A DNA stretch of 64,000 nt from Taeniopygia guttata. Lineage: Eukaryota > Chordata > Aves > Passeriformes > Estrildidae. Under the pieces are notes generated by a model. That model saw only the letters and a program-made list of their open reading frames with translations. It did no database searches and was not told where the DNA came from. The position numbers and the translations under genes were made by a program. Below are positions 13,869 through 25,833 of this stretch, one piece after another. Location: positions 3,291,001 to 3,355,000 of the forward strand of contig NC_133037.1 in assembly GCF_048771995.1 (NCBI RefSeq), in the 5' to 3' direction. Position 1 is the first letter of the stretch. Each line of letters starts with the position of its first letter.

Positions 13869-16580
13869 AAAAAGTCAGTGCAGCAGTGGAGGGAGCTCTG
13901 ACTGAGCCAGGAGGGATTGCTGGGCAGGGCTTCACCCTTCCACAGAGGAGGGCTTGAGCGGGTTTTACCTCAGCAGCTTTTTAAAACTTTTTTTGTTATC
14001 CCCACCTGCAGCCTTAGGAATGCAGTACCACAGGGTACCATGGCAAATAAAAATGGCATTCTGCAATTCAGCATGGCATTTCATGTTAGAGTCTGCTTTC
14101 ATGTTACATTTTAGCATGCAAATTACAGGTAATCACATGTAAAAACCTTCCATATAGCCCAACAGACTTAAACACTAACTTCAGGGGTGACCACAAACCA
14201 AATTTACCTTTTAGGACCCACTTTAATGATCATTAAAAAAACTTTTTTAGGATGACTAGGCCCAACCATTTAGGACTTACTATTTCTTCATTGCATGACT
14301 CTATAGTGTGCTGCCAAAAGTCATGGTTCACATTGAATTTTTTAAAAATCAAATCTGTTTAGCACTTTAATGTCATAATGCACGTTACACAGCAGAAGCT
14401 GAATTGCTAATTATCAATTTATGTGAAATTTTACTTCCATGAAAAAGGTCATTTGCATATATATTAAATACATTTTGCATTTAAAACTGCAGGGAAAGTT
14501 ACATAGTAATGTTCTGTAACAAAGTTGAATTTTGTATTATCAATACATGGGGGAAAAAAGAACTGAGTTTCTGCAATACCTAAAGTAACAGGTTATTCAA
14601 TCCTGACTGAAAATACAATTAGTAAGTAGTATTTCAACTTGACATTTTGAAGAACTGTGGTGCATTAAGAGTCTTAGGAATAAAGTCACTTCTACAAAAA
14701 GTTTGTGTTCATCTCACCACAATATAAAGGCTAAATCTGGAGGGGGGTGCACACTGGGAATTAAGTTTCAAATTAAGTAATTTTCTGGATAGGAAGGTGA
14801 CTCAGGACTATGAGTACCTCTAACTGAATCTCAGCTTCAATGCTAGCAGGAGTCACAACTCCAGACAAGAATTTCTGCAATCCTTAATCACAAACTTTGG
14901 TCCCTCAAGGCCTCATCATCTCCACAGGTGAGGCAAGCTTTGAGTACCAAACTGAATTCATGTCAGAGCCGATGTTACCAAAGATGTGGAGATACAGAGG
15001 GGGATACACAATGAGTGTTCACCCTCTGTTGCTGTGTGCTTCCTGAAGATCAGCCCGTGGTTCCTGTGGAGAAGAGTCCAAATAGTCCTAACATCCCACT
15101 GGAGGTGCACCTCAGGGAAAAATCAGTGTTATTTCTACCTGCTCCATTCCTCAGTGGGGACATTCCCCTTTGGAAGGGCCTCAGGAGTTCACGTTCATGT
15201 TCAGAGTGTGAACCTTTCTCCAGCCTGGGCTGGGCACTGACCTGCTGCTCACAGAAACTGGAACAGGAGCTCCCCACATCACATCCCTTCTCCCTTTGCC
15301 AGCAGGCAGCTGAGCTCTCTTTGCTTTTTTTCAACTAACCTTCACTTCAATATATTCATCCTGATCAAGGCACATCCTTCTAAATAGGAAAAGGAACACT
15401 CTTATTCTTAAACCAAAATCCCACCAGCTTTGCCTCAGATGCTCAGCGTGGCATTGCCAGTAACAGCACGTAGGAGCATAACCACTCCAATTATTTGCCA
15501 TAAAGGTGCCACACTATAGATCCCAGGAGGGCTGGAATTGCTGAATGCTACAGTCTCCACGAGGAAGGAAATGCTGCTGTGGTGCTTATGTGAAAATTCA
15601 CTAAGTTCCTGCCCTCAAGGGAATAGTTTCCTCCTGTGATAATGCTAAACATAAAACACATTGAATTTTAGGGCTGGTGAAAATAAAATTGGTGTGAATA
15701 AATTATTATTTATATGAAAATGCACAGTCAGGACAACGACTACATATGTAAGGCCATAAAATTTAAGTATCTCACTTTGTTGTTTTAGCATACTGGGGAA
15801 AGCTATTGTCCATCTGTGGCCACACATTTATCCTCATTGTCTCTCAGGCTCACTGCCTGAGCAGTGCATTCCATTATTTAATGGAAAATGAGGTAAAACT
15901 ACTTTAGAAGTAAGCTGTGAGTTGTTGGATGAGCAGTGAGAAGACCCACTCAGCTCATGGGGATATTGTGTTTTTCCCCTTTGCCTTTGAACACTGCATT
16001 TCCCAGTCATCACTTGTACTATTACCAAGAATCGAAAACAAAGGGAACATGCTCCACCAGAAAATTGCTTTGGCTCAATTTTCTGTCATTGCTCCTCTTC
16101 TTCCTCACAGTCTCTGCTTCAGATGAAAAGTCTTCAGAAGCAGAGGTCGTGAGAGGGATGATACAGATGGAGAAGGCAATGCCTTTATAAACATGCAAGG
16201 ACACAGGCTGTTGCATCAACGTGACACAAAGGCTTGATGTTGTTTTTAATAAAGGTTTCTTGTTATTTTCTAGGAAAACAGCATCAATCTAAAATCCAGA
16301 AGTAGAATAAGCTAATGTGGCTTAACTCAGAGTCACAACTGAAATATATAAACCTTTCTTGAACACACTTCCCACTGAAGTTTCTGGAAGGATTAAGATC
16401 ACCCTGACAGCTGCATGGGTAGAGGTAAAACGATTCTGACAAGTTCCTTTGCTGGAACTTGATTCAGCAAAGCATCAGCAGATGCTCCTGAGCTTTGCTG
16501 AAGCACAGCCCAGAAGGGACACCCCTGTGCCATCTTCCCTGGGTGGGGACCCTCCCAGCCCTGTGGAGGGGACACCTGGC
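13869..16580. other. Intergenic; AT-rich block that may be conserved non-coding DNA
   Basis: 14330-14560 is AT-rich and non-repetitive with an octamer ATTTGCAT (14451 region) and homeodomain-type TAAT cores, a texture common in enhancers near developmental genes. Conservation cannot be judged here. Confidence 0.35.
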
Positions 16581-16628
16581 TGGGGGTGCCCCTGTGGTGC
16601 TGGGGGTGCCCCTGTGGTGCTGGGGGAC
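16581..16628 (+). repeat. 20-bp tandem repeat, 2.4 copies
   Basis: TGGGGGTGCCCCTGTGGTGC at 16581 and 16601, then TGGGGG. Confidence 0.85.
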
Positions 16629-19466
16629 TCTGTCCCTGCACAGGGCAGCAGCTGGGCTTGGCACCAGCCCTGGGTTTCAAACCCACGCCAGGAACCCACT
16701 CAGGTCATGCTGAACAAGGGTGATGGAGCTGCTGCTCCAAACCCACCCGAGAGCTGCCCTGGAACCAGGCAGATTTCCCTTCTTCCTCGCTGGCATCTCA
16801 GTGTCACCATCCCCAGCGTGCTGCCCCACTGCATGCCGCCAGAACTGATAATTTGACAACTTAAAGAGGCACCTCAGTGAGCTGTGCAGTGCCTGAGAGG
16901 TCCTTGTAACCTCCACTGTGCTGTCTGATGCAAGGACGTGCTCAAAAGGGTTCATCTGGGGGAACAGCTCACACGAATTCGTGGTGTGCCACACGGCTCA
17001 GATGAATCAGCCCCAGCGTCTGAATTTCTCATTTCAAAAATCCCCTACTGAGACAAACACTGCCTGTGAACTCTGGGCTGCTCAAGCACGCAGAAAAATT
17101 CAAACTTTCCCCGTCTCTCACGTTAGTCTAGAGAGATTCAGTGTTTGTAGGGCACAGAAACTCTCAGTCTGCTTCTAGAGAGGAAAAGAAAAAACCAGGG
17201 CTGTTGGAAAACCTGCTTTACACTCCTCAAAGCAAGACTTCAAAAAACTGTCTATTGATCAAGTAGTTAACTATCAAATACACATTTTACAGTCTGGAGG
17301 GGTGATATAGAAAGAGATATAAAGAAACTGTAAGAGGAAATGATACAGTGACCTATTGCTAAACACTGGCAAGCCAACACCTTTAATTCTTGTTTAAAGT
17401 CCTGGGCACAGGCTGGAGCCTCATTCCCAGCCCCTATCCCTTAATACCTGTCTGGATGCAGCCCTCTCTTTGTGCTACCATTTTAATTGAATACTAAAAA
17501 ATAATAGTTCACCTAATGCAAGATTTACTGTTAGGCATAAAAATAAAATGACAATAAAGTCATACACATAAATTAAGCAAGAAGCCCTCTAATCTGGTTT
17601 GTACCACTGCTGTATTTTCTCTCATGTCTCAGTCTCATTTCTCACCTTCTTTGAAGTACAATAAGTTACCATTATTGGTAAATATTTATATCAAGTTCTG
17701 CAGTGTCAAGATAGTGACAGTTAAGATAAGTCTTCCAAAAAACGTTCCCATCTTCCCAAGACAAGACAAATATTTATCATAAATGTCTTTTTGAAAGCTT
17801 ATGTTTTTTTGGGAATGAGTTTCAGGATTATCTTTATTCTTGTCTCAGCAACTTTTAGCTAAAGAAACTAGAACAAATTAGGACTCTGTAGCCACATACA
17901 CACTAGCTAAAATCAATAGCTTTAATTTTCACATTTAAACCTACAATTTTCATCTGACAGGCTCAGCAGGTTTTAATGCACACAACAATTTACTTTTACT
18001 GTTTTAATTGTTTTTAGTCAATCACTTTTATTGCTTCTCTGCATCTGACTAAACAAATTAATAGAGCTATGTTCATAAATGATTACCTTGTGAAATGGCT
18101 TGATAAATACATTTGCCAGGTTCACCTTCTATTACTGCCAACGTTAGTAATATTTATACCAAAATATACATTTATCCAGGTTTTATAATTAAGAGAGCAA
18201 CAGAAGGAAAAAAAAAAATCTATTTCCTGAGCACCACAGTATCAAATTTCATATTTCTAAATCTTTCCTCAAGCCAAAAGAAAAGCACCAAGCCCTGCCT
18301 GCATAGCTGGCTGAAAAAGCCCTTTCTGGATCACAGAGAATCTTGTCCTGCCATGGACTTGATTTTCTGGGAGAAGAAAACACAGAGGACACACAATGGA
18401 CAGGATGGCACTTTTGCATGGCATGAGGGGCCTGGATCAAATTCCTGCTTTGTCCCTCAGGGCAGTGGGGCTCCAGCAAAGGCTCTGGGCTCCCTCCTCA
18501 TCCTCACCCAGCTCTGCTGCTTGGCCAGGCACAGGAATATTAACCCTGACACACAACCGAGCAGAGCTGTGCACAGCCCAGCCTGGAATATTTGGAATAT
18601 TTACTAACTCACCAATCAAACCCATGATCTATTGCCCCAATATCAAGGAATTCTACTCCTGTGGATGCTGTACGAGTCGTTTTTCACTGAGCGTGAGCTA
18701 CAAGAGCCTTCACCCAGGAGGCTCAAAACCCTGGACCTTCTATATAAATTCCAATTTTATTTTGTCTAATGAGAGAAAACACCATAATCCAGAAGTTAAA
18801 GCCCCAGGGCCCACCAGGTTCAGCCTAATTCAGTGTTTGGCTCTCCAGGCACACTCCCCTAGCAGATAGTGCTTCACCTACAGCTAACATGCCAATTCTC
18901 CTACACCTGTTTTAGCAGCACTCTTGTGGGAACCTGTGGATTTTGGGAGAGCCTGCCCACCCCTCTCAGTGCTTCTGTGAGTGAGTAAATAGCCCATCAA
19001 AGCTCCCCTTCCACCTTCACAGAGCTCCTTCTCCTCCCCAGGCAGCCAGCAGAGAGCCAAACCAGCTGCTGCTTTTGTGCAGGGGCTGAAAAGGATCCCA
19101 CACTGGTAAAACTGCTGACATCAAACCAGTGTTTTCAATTGATTTTCAATTGATATTGAACAGCTACCCAGTTTTTCAATTGATATTCCTACAGAACATC
19201 CCTCACATTTGATTTAAGCCTCCACTGCACACGCCCTCAGAAGCCGCCTGGGTCTGAAGCTGTAGGGAACTGATAAAGTGCAGAGTGTGGCAGAAGGGTT
19301 TTCCACTGTTCTCTTAGAAACTTGCACAATACCTCATTTGAAAGAGCCCTGGTCTCTGGCTGAGGCTGCTCAGTGCTTCGTGAATATAAACTGAATATAT
19401 GAATTGTATTGCTCCTTAAGCCTACACTCAGCTGTAACAAGAAAAATCATGAAACACTTGTATGAT

Positions 19467-19500
19467 AAAAAAAAAAAATATATATATCTATATATATATA
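19467..19500 (+). repeat. A-run and (TA)n microsatellite
   Basis: A12 followed by two short TA tracts separated by TC. Confidence 0.85.
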
Positions 19501-21804
19501 AGCTGCAAAGAACAAACCTGCTTATTTCCTGGGGTTTGTGGAAAGTTATAATTGGGATTTGTTTTAGTATTTCCATATTTCTTGAGTCAGTTCCCTGGTC
19601 TGGATACACATCATCTTTATTTTAGGTTGCCTGGTATTAAACAGACACTTGATCCCGCAGCAGTTTTCACAAACCCAGGCCTTGCTCCCCTCCCTGCAGT
19701 GAGGTAACACAGCTGCTCCATAATCCTGTCTTTTTATCATCAGGCAGGACAGCACTCTCCAAAATGCCAAACTGAGCACAGCTACCTTGCTGGGATGACA
19801 TATCCCAGAGCATCTCTGTTGTTCAGGACTCTTCAATAAAGAGCTAAGGCTGAAAAAAAGGCTAAATCCAGAAATCTTCTGTCCCAGAGTACCCAGGCTG
19901 CTGCTGCTCGGCACAGAGAGCAGCAGAAAGAACAGATAAAGCCAGAGGTGGAACAGCCTCTCCACCCACAGACAAATATCCCCATTTCCATCCAAGCCAG
20001 CCCTCTCCCACCACTGCATTAGAGCAGGGAGAAGTGATTCACAGAACCACAGTCACAACAAAGCCTGGGCACATCTGTGTTCCCAGGAAAAACAGGATTT
20101 TAGCCCTGTGTCCCGAGTGGCAGCTCAGTTCATTTCTCAGCTTGCCTTGAAATGGTAACAAGCTCCAAAAACCACTTGTGTTTGTGCAGAGCCACCCTGT
20201 GGGATGGGGGCCACAGAACCCTCTGCAGAAGAACTGCAGTGGTGCCCAAGGGTGAGCTGAGTTTCTTTGTGCAAGACACACACGTGGCGCTGCTCTGACT
20301 CCTGAGAGGGTTTCACACTGCCCAGCTACAGCAGATTTCATATTGCTGTCACCTAATGACATCATTTCCTAAACACTGCTGAAGAATTAGTTACAGAGTG
20401 GGATTTCAGGGGCCAGATTCCAAATACAGGAAGGGTACCCCTGCTGCCCTCGTGGATTGCAGCAGACACCCTGATAGAGCTGATCACAGCAGCTGGAAGC
20501 TTCCAGGCACCACCTTTTGCTGTTTTCCTCCACACACACCAGAGCTTGTTGCTCTTTAGTAACTTCTGGGCAAAGTCCTTTACAATTAAGTTCTGTTGAA
20601 ATGCTCTTCAAGCTCACTTGTTCTGCCACAGCACCTGAAGACCCTAATGAAGCTCAGGCCTCATTGCATTAATTACAATGTGCAGCAAAAGCATGTAGGT
20701 GCCACTCAATACAGCCCAAAGAAATACAACAAGCAGCAAGTGGGCAGATAAGGTAAATTAGTTCACCTTAGGTCACATAAAATCTGCCTCAGAACCAGGA
20801 AGGGCACTGTCTTATTGTCAAGACCATCATTTCTTGCTCTTAAAATTAGGGGGAAAAGCACAACGAATTAGCCTGCAGCATTATCACCAAGACTAATTGG
20901 GTTTTTTTCAGGAGGAGGAGCTGCACTAAGGAACAACCTGGCCCATTGGTCATGTTGGAGATAGAAATCAACACTTAAACTTGCTGAAGTGTGTGAGGAG
21001 TTCACTGCCCGGCGAGACCTCTCCTCCCATCCCATGTGCCTCAGATGGAGAAGGACAAAACACGTGCCACAGCACCCCACACACACTCACTGTGCTTTAC
21101 AGGGGTGGCACAGCTGCATCCCCAGCACATCCATTAATACATTGGGAGTGCACTCTTCTCTGCCCTCCACTGCACTCCTGCACATCTCCCAGCTCACTTT
21201 ACAGCCACCAGAAGAGATGAAAGAGTCACGTCCAGGCTGTAAATCATATCAGCCCATTGCAATTAAACACACCGAAATTCTAAACCCCAAAAAAAGGCAG
21301 ACTTGGTGATGATACAATTGCCAGCTACATCTCCCAAGCACTCTGTTACTGCCCTTCAAACGTGCTTCCCATTTACAAGCTCACAGGAGCAACTTTACTG
21401 CCAATTCCTCCACTGATGGCACATTTTATTGACAAAATGCAGCTGAGGCACCTAAAGTAATTTCAGCTACAGAATAACCTTTCACACAAGAAGTTAACCA
21501 GCTCCTCCATCCATTTGCAGTAGATTTAGATTAGCAAACCCCACACAGACACACTCAGATCCTTTGAACAGCCAGCTGATGGCTAAGGACAGGATAATGT
21601 TAAATAGTATTTCATATTTTGAGCTCTGGGAAGCAAAGCCTTCTGTACTCAGAAGTAAAAGGTCTGCCACAGAATGTTCCTCTCTACCTTTTCTCACCCA
21701 CCTGCAGTTTCTCCTTTTCTCTGTTTTACCTTCCTTCTGCATTATAAATGTCTTGTTACACTTGTACAAAAATTGTCTTAGCTTAAACTTAAACAGTGGT
21801 GATT

Positions 21805-21826
21805 AAAAAAAAAAAAAAAAAAAAAA
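21805..21826 (+). repeat. A22 homopolymer
   Basis: 22 A in a row; no adjoining retroelement recognised. Confidence 0.9.
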
Positions 21827-22329
21827 GCTGTCCAGTCTTCCCACAAGCTTAAAACCCACCAGATGTGCACAAGCCTGTCCACTGGCTCTGGGGTGGTGCT
21901 TTTAACAGCCAGCCAGTTAAAGGGAGGCTGTGCAGCCACAACTGACAAGCTCCCCATCACATAAATACTTTCAAAGCATCAGGCTCCAACATAAAATTAC
22001 GCCTCTCTTTCAAATGCAGTTGTGTAAAACATTCGTTCTCTATGACTTATGGAAGAAATCACAGGTCTTGAAATGTGCCAAGATTTGGAGCTCCAGTTAA
22101 AGAAACTTGCGAGAAAGAGAAAGTTTTAAAAGCCACTTTTATTGTCAGGCTTAATTCAGCATTCCTGTCAAGGCTGTCTGCAAGTGGCTGTGCCTGATCC
22201 AAGATCTCAGGGCTGACCCCTCCGAGCTGCTCCAGGATCACCCCCAGTGTTCACCCAGCACAGCTGCTCTGAACATCTGCCCTGCCCTCCTCAGCCCAGC
22301 CTGGGCTAAAGAGCTCCAGGGGTGGCTGG

Positions 22330-22945
22330 TGTCAGAATCTGAGGTATTGGTGATTCTGAGATTGTAGAAAGTCTCTGTCTGTCAGCCCCAGTGCCAAAGC
22401 AGAAGCCATAATTGGTCTGTGCTGTTTCAAGGTTGTTTATTCTGTTTATCTCTAACATGTTCTGCTGCCCTGCCGCAGCTCTGTCCTGCAGGGCAGCGTG
22501 TGGGGCTCTGCCCTCAGTGGGATGGTACAAACATTAAATACCACAAACTACCTGTGCTGGATTTACAATAACGTGCCAATATCTGTCACCTACGTTGGAC
22601 AGTGTGTCCCCAGCCTGAACCAACAGAAAAATGCCAACACCACAGTGAAACATGGAGGGCATGAAGAAGGAGAAAAAGGACAAGGCACACCCAATTTCCT
22701 CCATCTTATCCCCTTTGGACCCCTAATCTAGAATCCTAAAATTTTACTTTTGCACCTGTGCCACACTTAATTATTACTTATATCAAACACTGAGAGCTTG
22801 TAATTCATCCTGTAAGATTGAAAACTCTTTTCCATGGACAGAGATCACAGCCAGTGTCTCTGGGGGCTCTGTCCAGGGGTGTCCTGACCCCTGCCAGGGT
22901 CCCAGAGCTGCCAGGGCAGCCAGAGGGAAGCCCTGGATTTGCACA
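22330..22945 (-). mobile_element. Solo LTR, passerine ERVL-like (about 616 bp) with 5-bp target duplications
   Basis: Starts TGTCAGAATC and ends TTTGCACA on the plus strand, flanked on both sides by GCTGG (22325-22329 and 22946-22950), a perfect 5-bp direct repeat. Read on the minus strand it runs TGTGCAAATCC to GATTCTGACA and has AATAAA at 22440-22435, about 105 bp before its end, which sets the orientation. It resembles LTRs I recall from songbird genomes (TguLTR5 type). No internal viral region. Intact target repeats suggest a fairly young insertion within bird evolution. Confidence 0.75.
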
Positions 22946-22950
22946 GCTGG

Positions 22951-24205
22951 GACAGGGGAGAGCCCCTCCAGACCCACACAAAGCACAGACTGCTGGAAGG
23001 AGAGGAATTTGCTGACCTCTCTGCCCCAGTGCAAGCCCCCAGGCAGAGATTCCTGCAGCAGAAGTGCAGCTGAGCTGCGTTTGGAACATCAGACACACAC
23101 AAGTGCAAATTCCTTCCCCATGGCCACAGATCCCAGCGTTCACACCCAGCACAGCAGGGCCAACACTGCAGCTCCCAGGCTGCCACACTGCAGGCAGAGA
23201 TGCAGCTGAAACTAAGATTTATCCCCTTGCTGCACAGGGAAGCTATTTGAGCCATGGGAGGCTGACTGACTTTGCTCAGAATTTTTAATTAGCCCCATGA
23301 AAGGGAATTCAGCACTCCCACATAGGAGCTTTTACAGCTGGCAGAGCAAATCCAGTTTGTCTTCAGGTGCACACACACAGGATGAAGCTGCTCCAGTCCC
23401 AGATGAGCTTTTTCCATAGTTCAGGTGGAAAGTGCAAACCTGGTCACTTACTCCTGCAGAGCGGGAAGTGACCAGAGTCAAAGTAACATTAAAAAGAAAT
23501 CGAGAAACTCAGAATCAACACCTCCCTTGGCACAGCCAGAAATGCACAGAGAATGGCTCCTGGAATAAATGGAGGAGTGCAGCAGTCACTGACCAGGGGC
23601 TGATTTATGGGGACTCCCCAGCAACAGACCATCCAAAGGGAAGATCCCAGGTGTGGAAAGTGGCCGAGAGAGGCCCCTGGGCAGGGACTGTCCCTCCTTG
23701 CTGAGATTCCCGGGGAGATAAGTGACGCCAAGTGCCGGCAGGAGCGTCTGTCTCCCACATGAGCAGTCATTCAGCGGGTGGAGAACAAAGCATCTCCTTA
23801 ACATCTTTCCAAATCAGGGCAGGAGAAAAGCAAAAAAAACACTTTTGCACCTCCCATCTCTCAGGCTGCTGCTCCTGGAGCATCTCCCTGCCCGTTTTCC
23901 CTCAGTGAGATGTTTGTCTGTTCTAAAGCTCCATCTCCTGGAGCCACGAAATTAACACAGGAGCGGCTCAGCTCCCCCCGAAACCAGGCTGGGAATTGGA
24001 GAGGAAAGTTCGCAAAGCTGCCAACTTTAAAGGGTCTGGGGTTAAAATTATAAAGGAATCCCTGGTTTCTGTAATATGGAAGGTTGCCTGACCTTCCTGG
24101 GTTTGTTTGTGGGGCAGGGATATGTGACAGCGCTGCTGTGGCAGCTCCTGTGATGTCCCAACGCATCCCACGTTCCCGAGGCGGCCTCTGCCGGCCGCGG
24201 GTCCC
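22951..24205. other. Intergenic between the LTR and the hexamer array
   Basis: Unique sequence that becomes CpG-rich at 24150-24205. No gene recognised. Confidence 0.65.
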
Positions 24206-24345
24206 CTCCTTGTCCCTGTCCCTGTCCTTTCCCTGTCCCTGTCCCTGTCCCTGGCTCTATCCCTGTCCTTTCCCTGTCCCTGTCCCTGGCTCCATCCTTG
24301 TCCCTGTCCTTTCCCTTTCCCTGTCCCCGTCCCTGGCTCTATCCC

Positions 24346-24383
<38 letters not shown>

Positions 24384-24436
24384 GCTCTATCCCTGTCCTT
24401 GTCCCTGTCCGTCTCCCTGGCTCTGTCCCCGGCCCT
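24206..24436 (+). repeat. (GTCCCT)n hexamer minisatellite with higher-order units
   Basis: About 230 bp of GTCCCT-like hexamers interrupted every 35-50 bp by GGCTCTATCCC or close variants, giving a nested higher-order pattern. All frames stay open because the hexamer has no stop. On the minus strand it is (AGGGAC)n, with dense GGG tracts spaced by 3 nt. Confidence 0.9.
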
Positions 24437-25524
24437 TCCTGCCCATGGCACACGAAATGTTGTACCCAACAGAGCCCTGAGCTCCGGCATCAGCTGAACA
24501 CAATTCCAATTTACTCTTCCAGCAACAAGTATTTCCTGCTGAAATGTTTAAAAACAATACTTGGTGCTGCAGAGGTGACCCAGCCTTGGAAACCTCCAGA
24601 ATACAATTTTCATATTAAAAAAAAAGTTCACTTTGTGGGAGTCCACAGTAGATCAAAAAAGATTAAAAAAAAACTCCCAGTCAGGCCTGGAGCTGGTGAG
24701 GAATGCAAAGAGCAGCAATAATCCCGTCCCAAAGCTCTGTGCTGCCTCAGGACAGCCCCAGAGGTCCATGGGCTTTGCCGAGCTCCACTTGGGACACACG
24801 AGGATTCCAGGCAAAAGGATTCCAGATTTATTTGTTCCACAGCAAACCTCTCCCACCAGCAGCAATGCCCTTGCATGGTCTCTCAGCAGAAGTTGCTGCT
24901 CGTAAATTAACCCTGAAATCCGGCAACTTCTGCTCCGTTCACTCAACTCAAAGACTTTTTTGGAACATTTTACGTTCAAATCCAGTCTCCACAACCCCAA
25001 ATCCATGCTGTATTAGAAAGCTCTCCCCAAGTCCTCCCTGATGTTTAAAAATCAAGGCTAAGAGAACCTTGGATACCATAAGGAAATAACTTTTTTTTAT
25101 TATTATTTTAAAGTATCAAGAGCAGAATTAAATGCTGACTTCAACGTCGTACTCTGAAGAATAAACTCCATTTCACTTTCATTCTGGTCCCATGTAGTTT
25201 TTTATAGGAAACCCACCCCCAAATGCTATCAAGCACATGTTGGTGCTCAGGACTTTCTTCCCCATATCCAATCTAAACCCACTCCCCGTTTGAAGCCATG
25301 TGCTCTGGGGGGTGTAATTAGGGAATTTAAAGCAGATTTTGGTAAATGTAGGCTGCACATTTAGGATTAAGATCTTTGCTGTGAGGTTGAAGCATTATTC
25401 CAGTTTTTATTAACCTTTTAAATAAGTTGCAGATACAGAGATGGATCCATACTTCAAAATCCCTCTGCAGGACTCTGCAGGAGTGGCATTAATGCTGCTC
25501 AAACAAACATCTGGAAAGGTCACA
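24437..25524. other. Intergenic, downstream of the PPP4R2 3' end
   Basis: Unique sequence, no features seen. Confidence 0.65.
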
Positions 25525-25541
25525 GGTGCTTAAAGAACAAG

Positions 25542-25547
25542 TTTATT
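25542..25547 (-). promoter_or_regulatory. PPP4R2: Candidate distal polyadenylation signal of PPP4R2
   Basis: AATAAA on the minus strand, followed within about 20-50 nt by a GU-rich stretch (CCTGTGACCTTTCC, then ATGTTTGTTTG), the usual layout of a cleavage site. Upstream AATAAA copies may be used as well. Confidence 0.5.
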
Positions 25548-25793
25548 GACAATATCGTCACAAATAAACAATCTAAAGAAAATTTCAGAAATCTCTAAAC
25601 TTAGAAATTTTAAAATTTTCTCATTGGCAAAATATAAAAAAAAAAAAAGTGTAAGATGTCACTATATTCTTAAACTTTCCTAATTTCAATATATTGGTTC
25701 AGTCCTTTAATTTGATAACACACATCATCCAACCCTTCAGCACAATGAAAATGAGTCAAAGTACAATTTTCCTTCTGCAAGGGGATCTCGATC

Positions 25794-25797
<4 letters not shown>

Positions 25798-25831
<34 letters not shown>
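25798..25831 (+). repeat. T34 homopolymer in the putative PPP4R2 3' UTR
   Basis: 34 uninterrupted T; A34 in the sense of the gene. Confidence 0.95.

Positions 25832-25833
<2 letters not shown>

Larger units (their letters stand above)
16629..22324. other. Intergenic, no gene seen
   Basis: Contains a second AT-rich block (17480-18110) with many TAAT-type sites, three copies of TTTTCAATTGAT (19132, 19143, 19173), a TA microsatellite and A22. The longest frames (164 codons at 18113, 151 codons on minus at 20019) match nothing known to me. Confidence 0.6.

Noticed and set aside
18113-18607. 164-codon plus frame
   Set aside because: Low-complexity, no domain, AT-rich first half; consistent with chance.
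19564-20019. 151-codon hydrophobic minus frame
   Set aside because: The hydrophobic start comes from pyrimidine-rich DNA; no family recognised and no promoter or homologue seen.
24084-24497. Leu/Ser and Cys/Pro repeat frames and their minus counterparts (Arg/Asp, Gly/Thr)
   Set aside because: Translations of the GTCCCT hexamer array.
1-25524. PDZRN3 exons expected on this side by synteny
   Set aside because: No PDZ, RING or other PDZRN3-like coding segment visible on either strand; the gene is probably further out.
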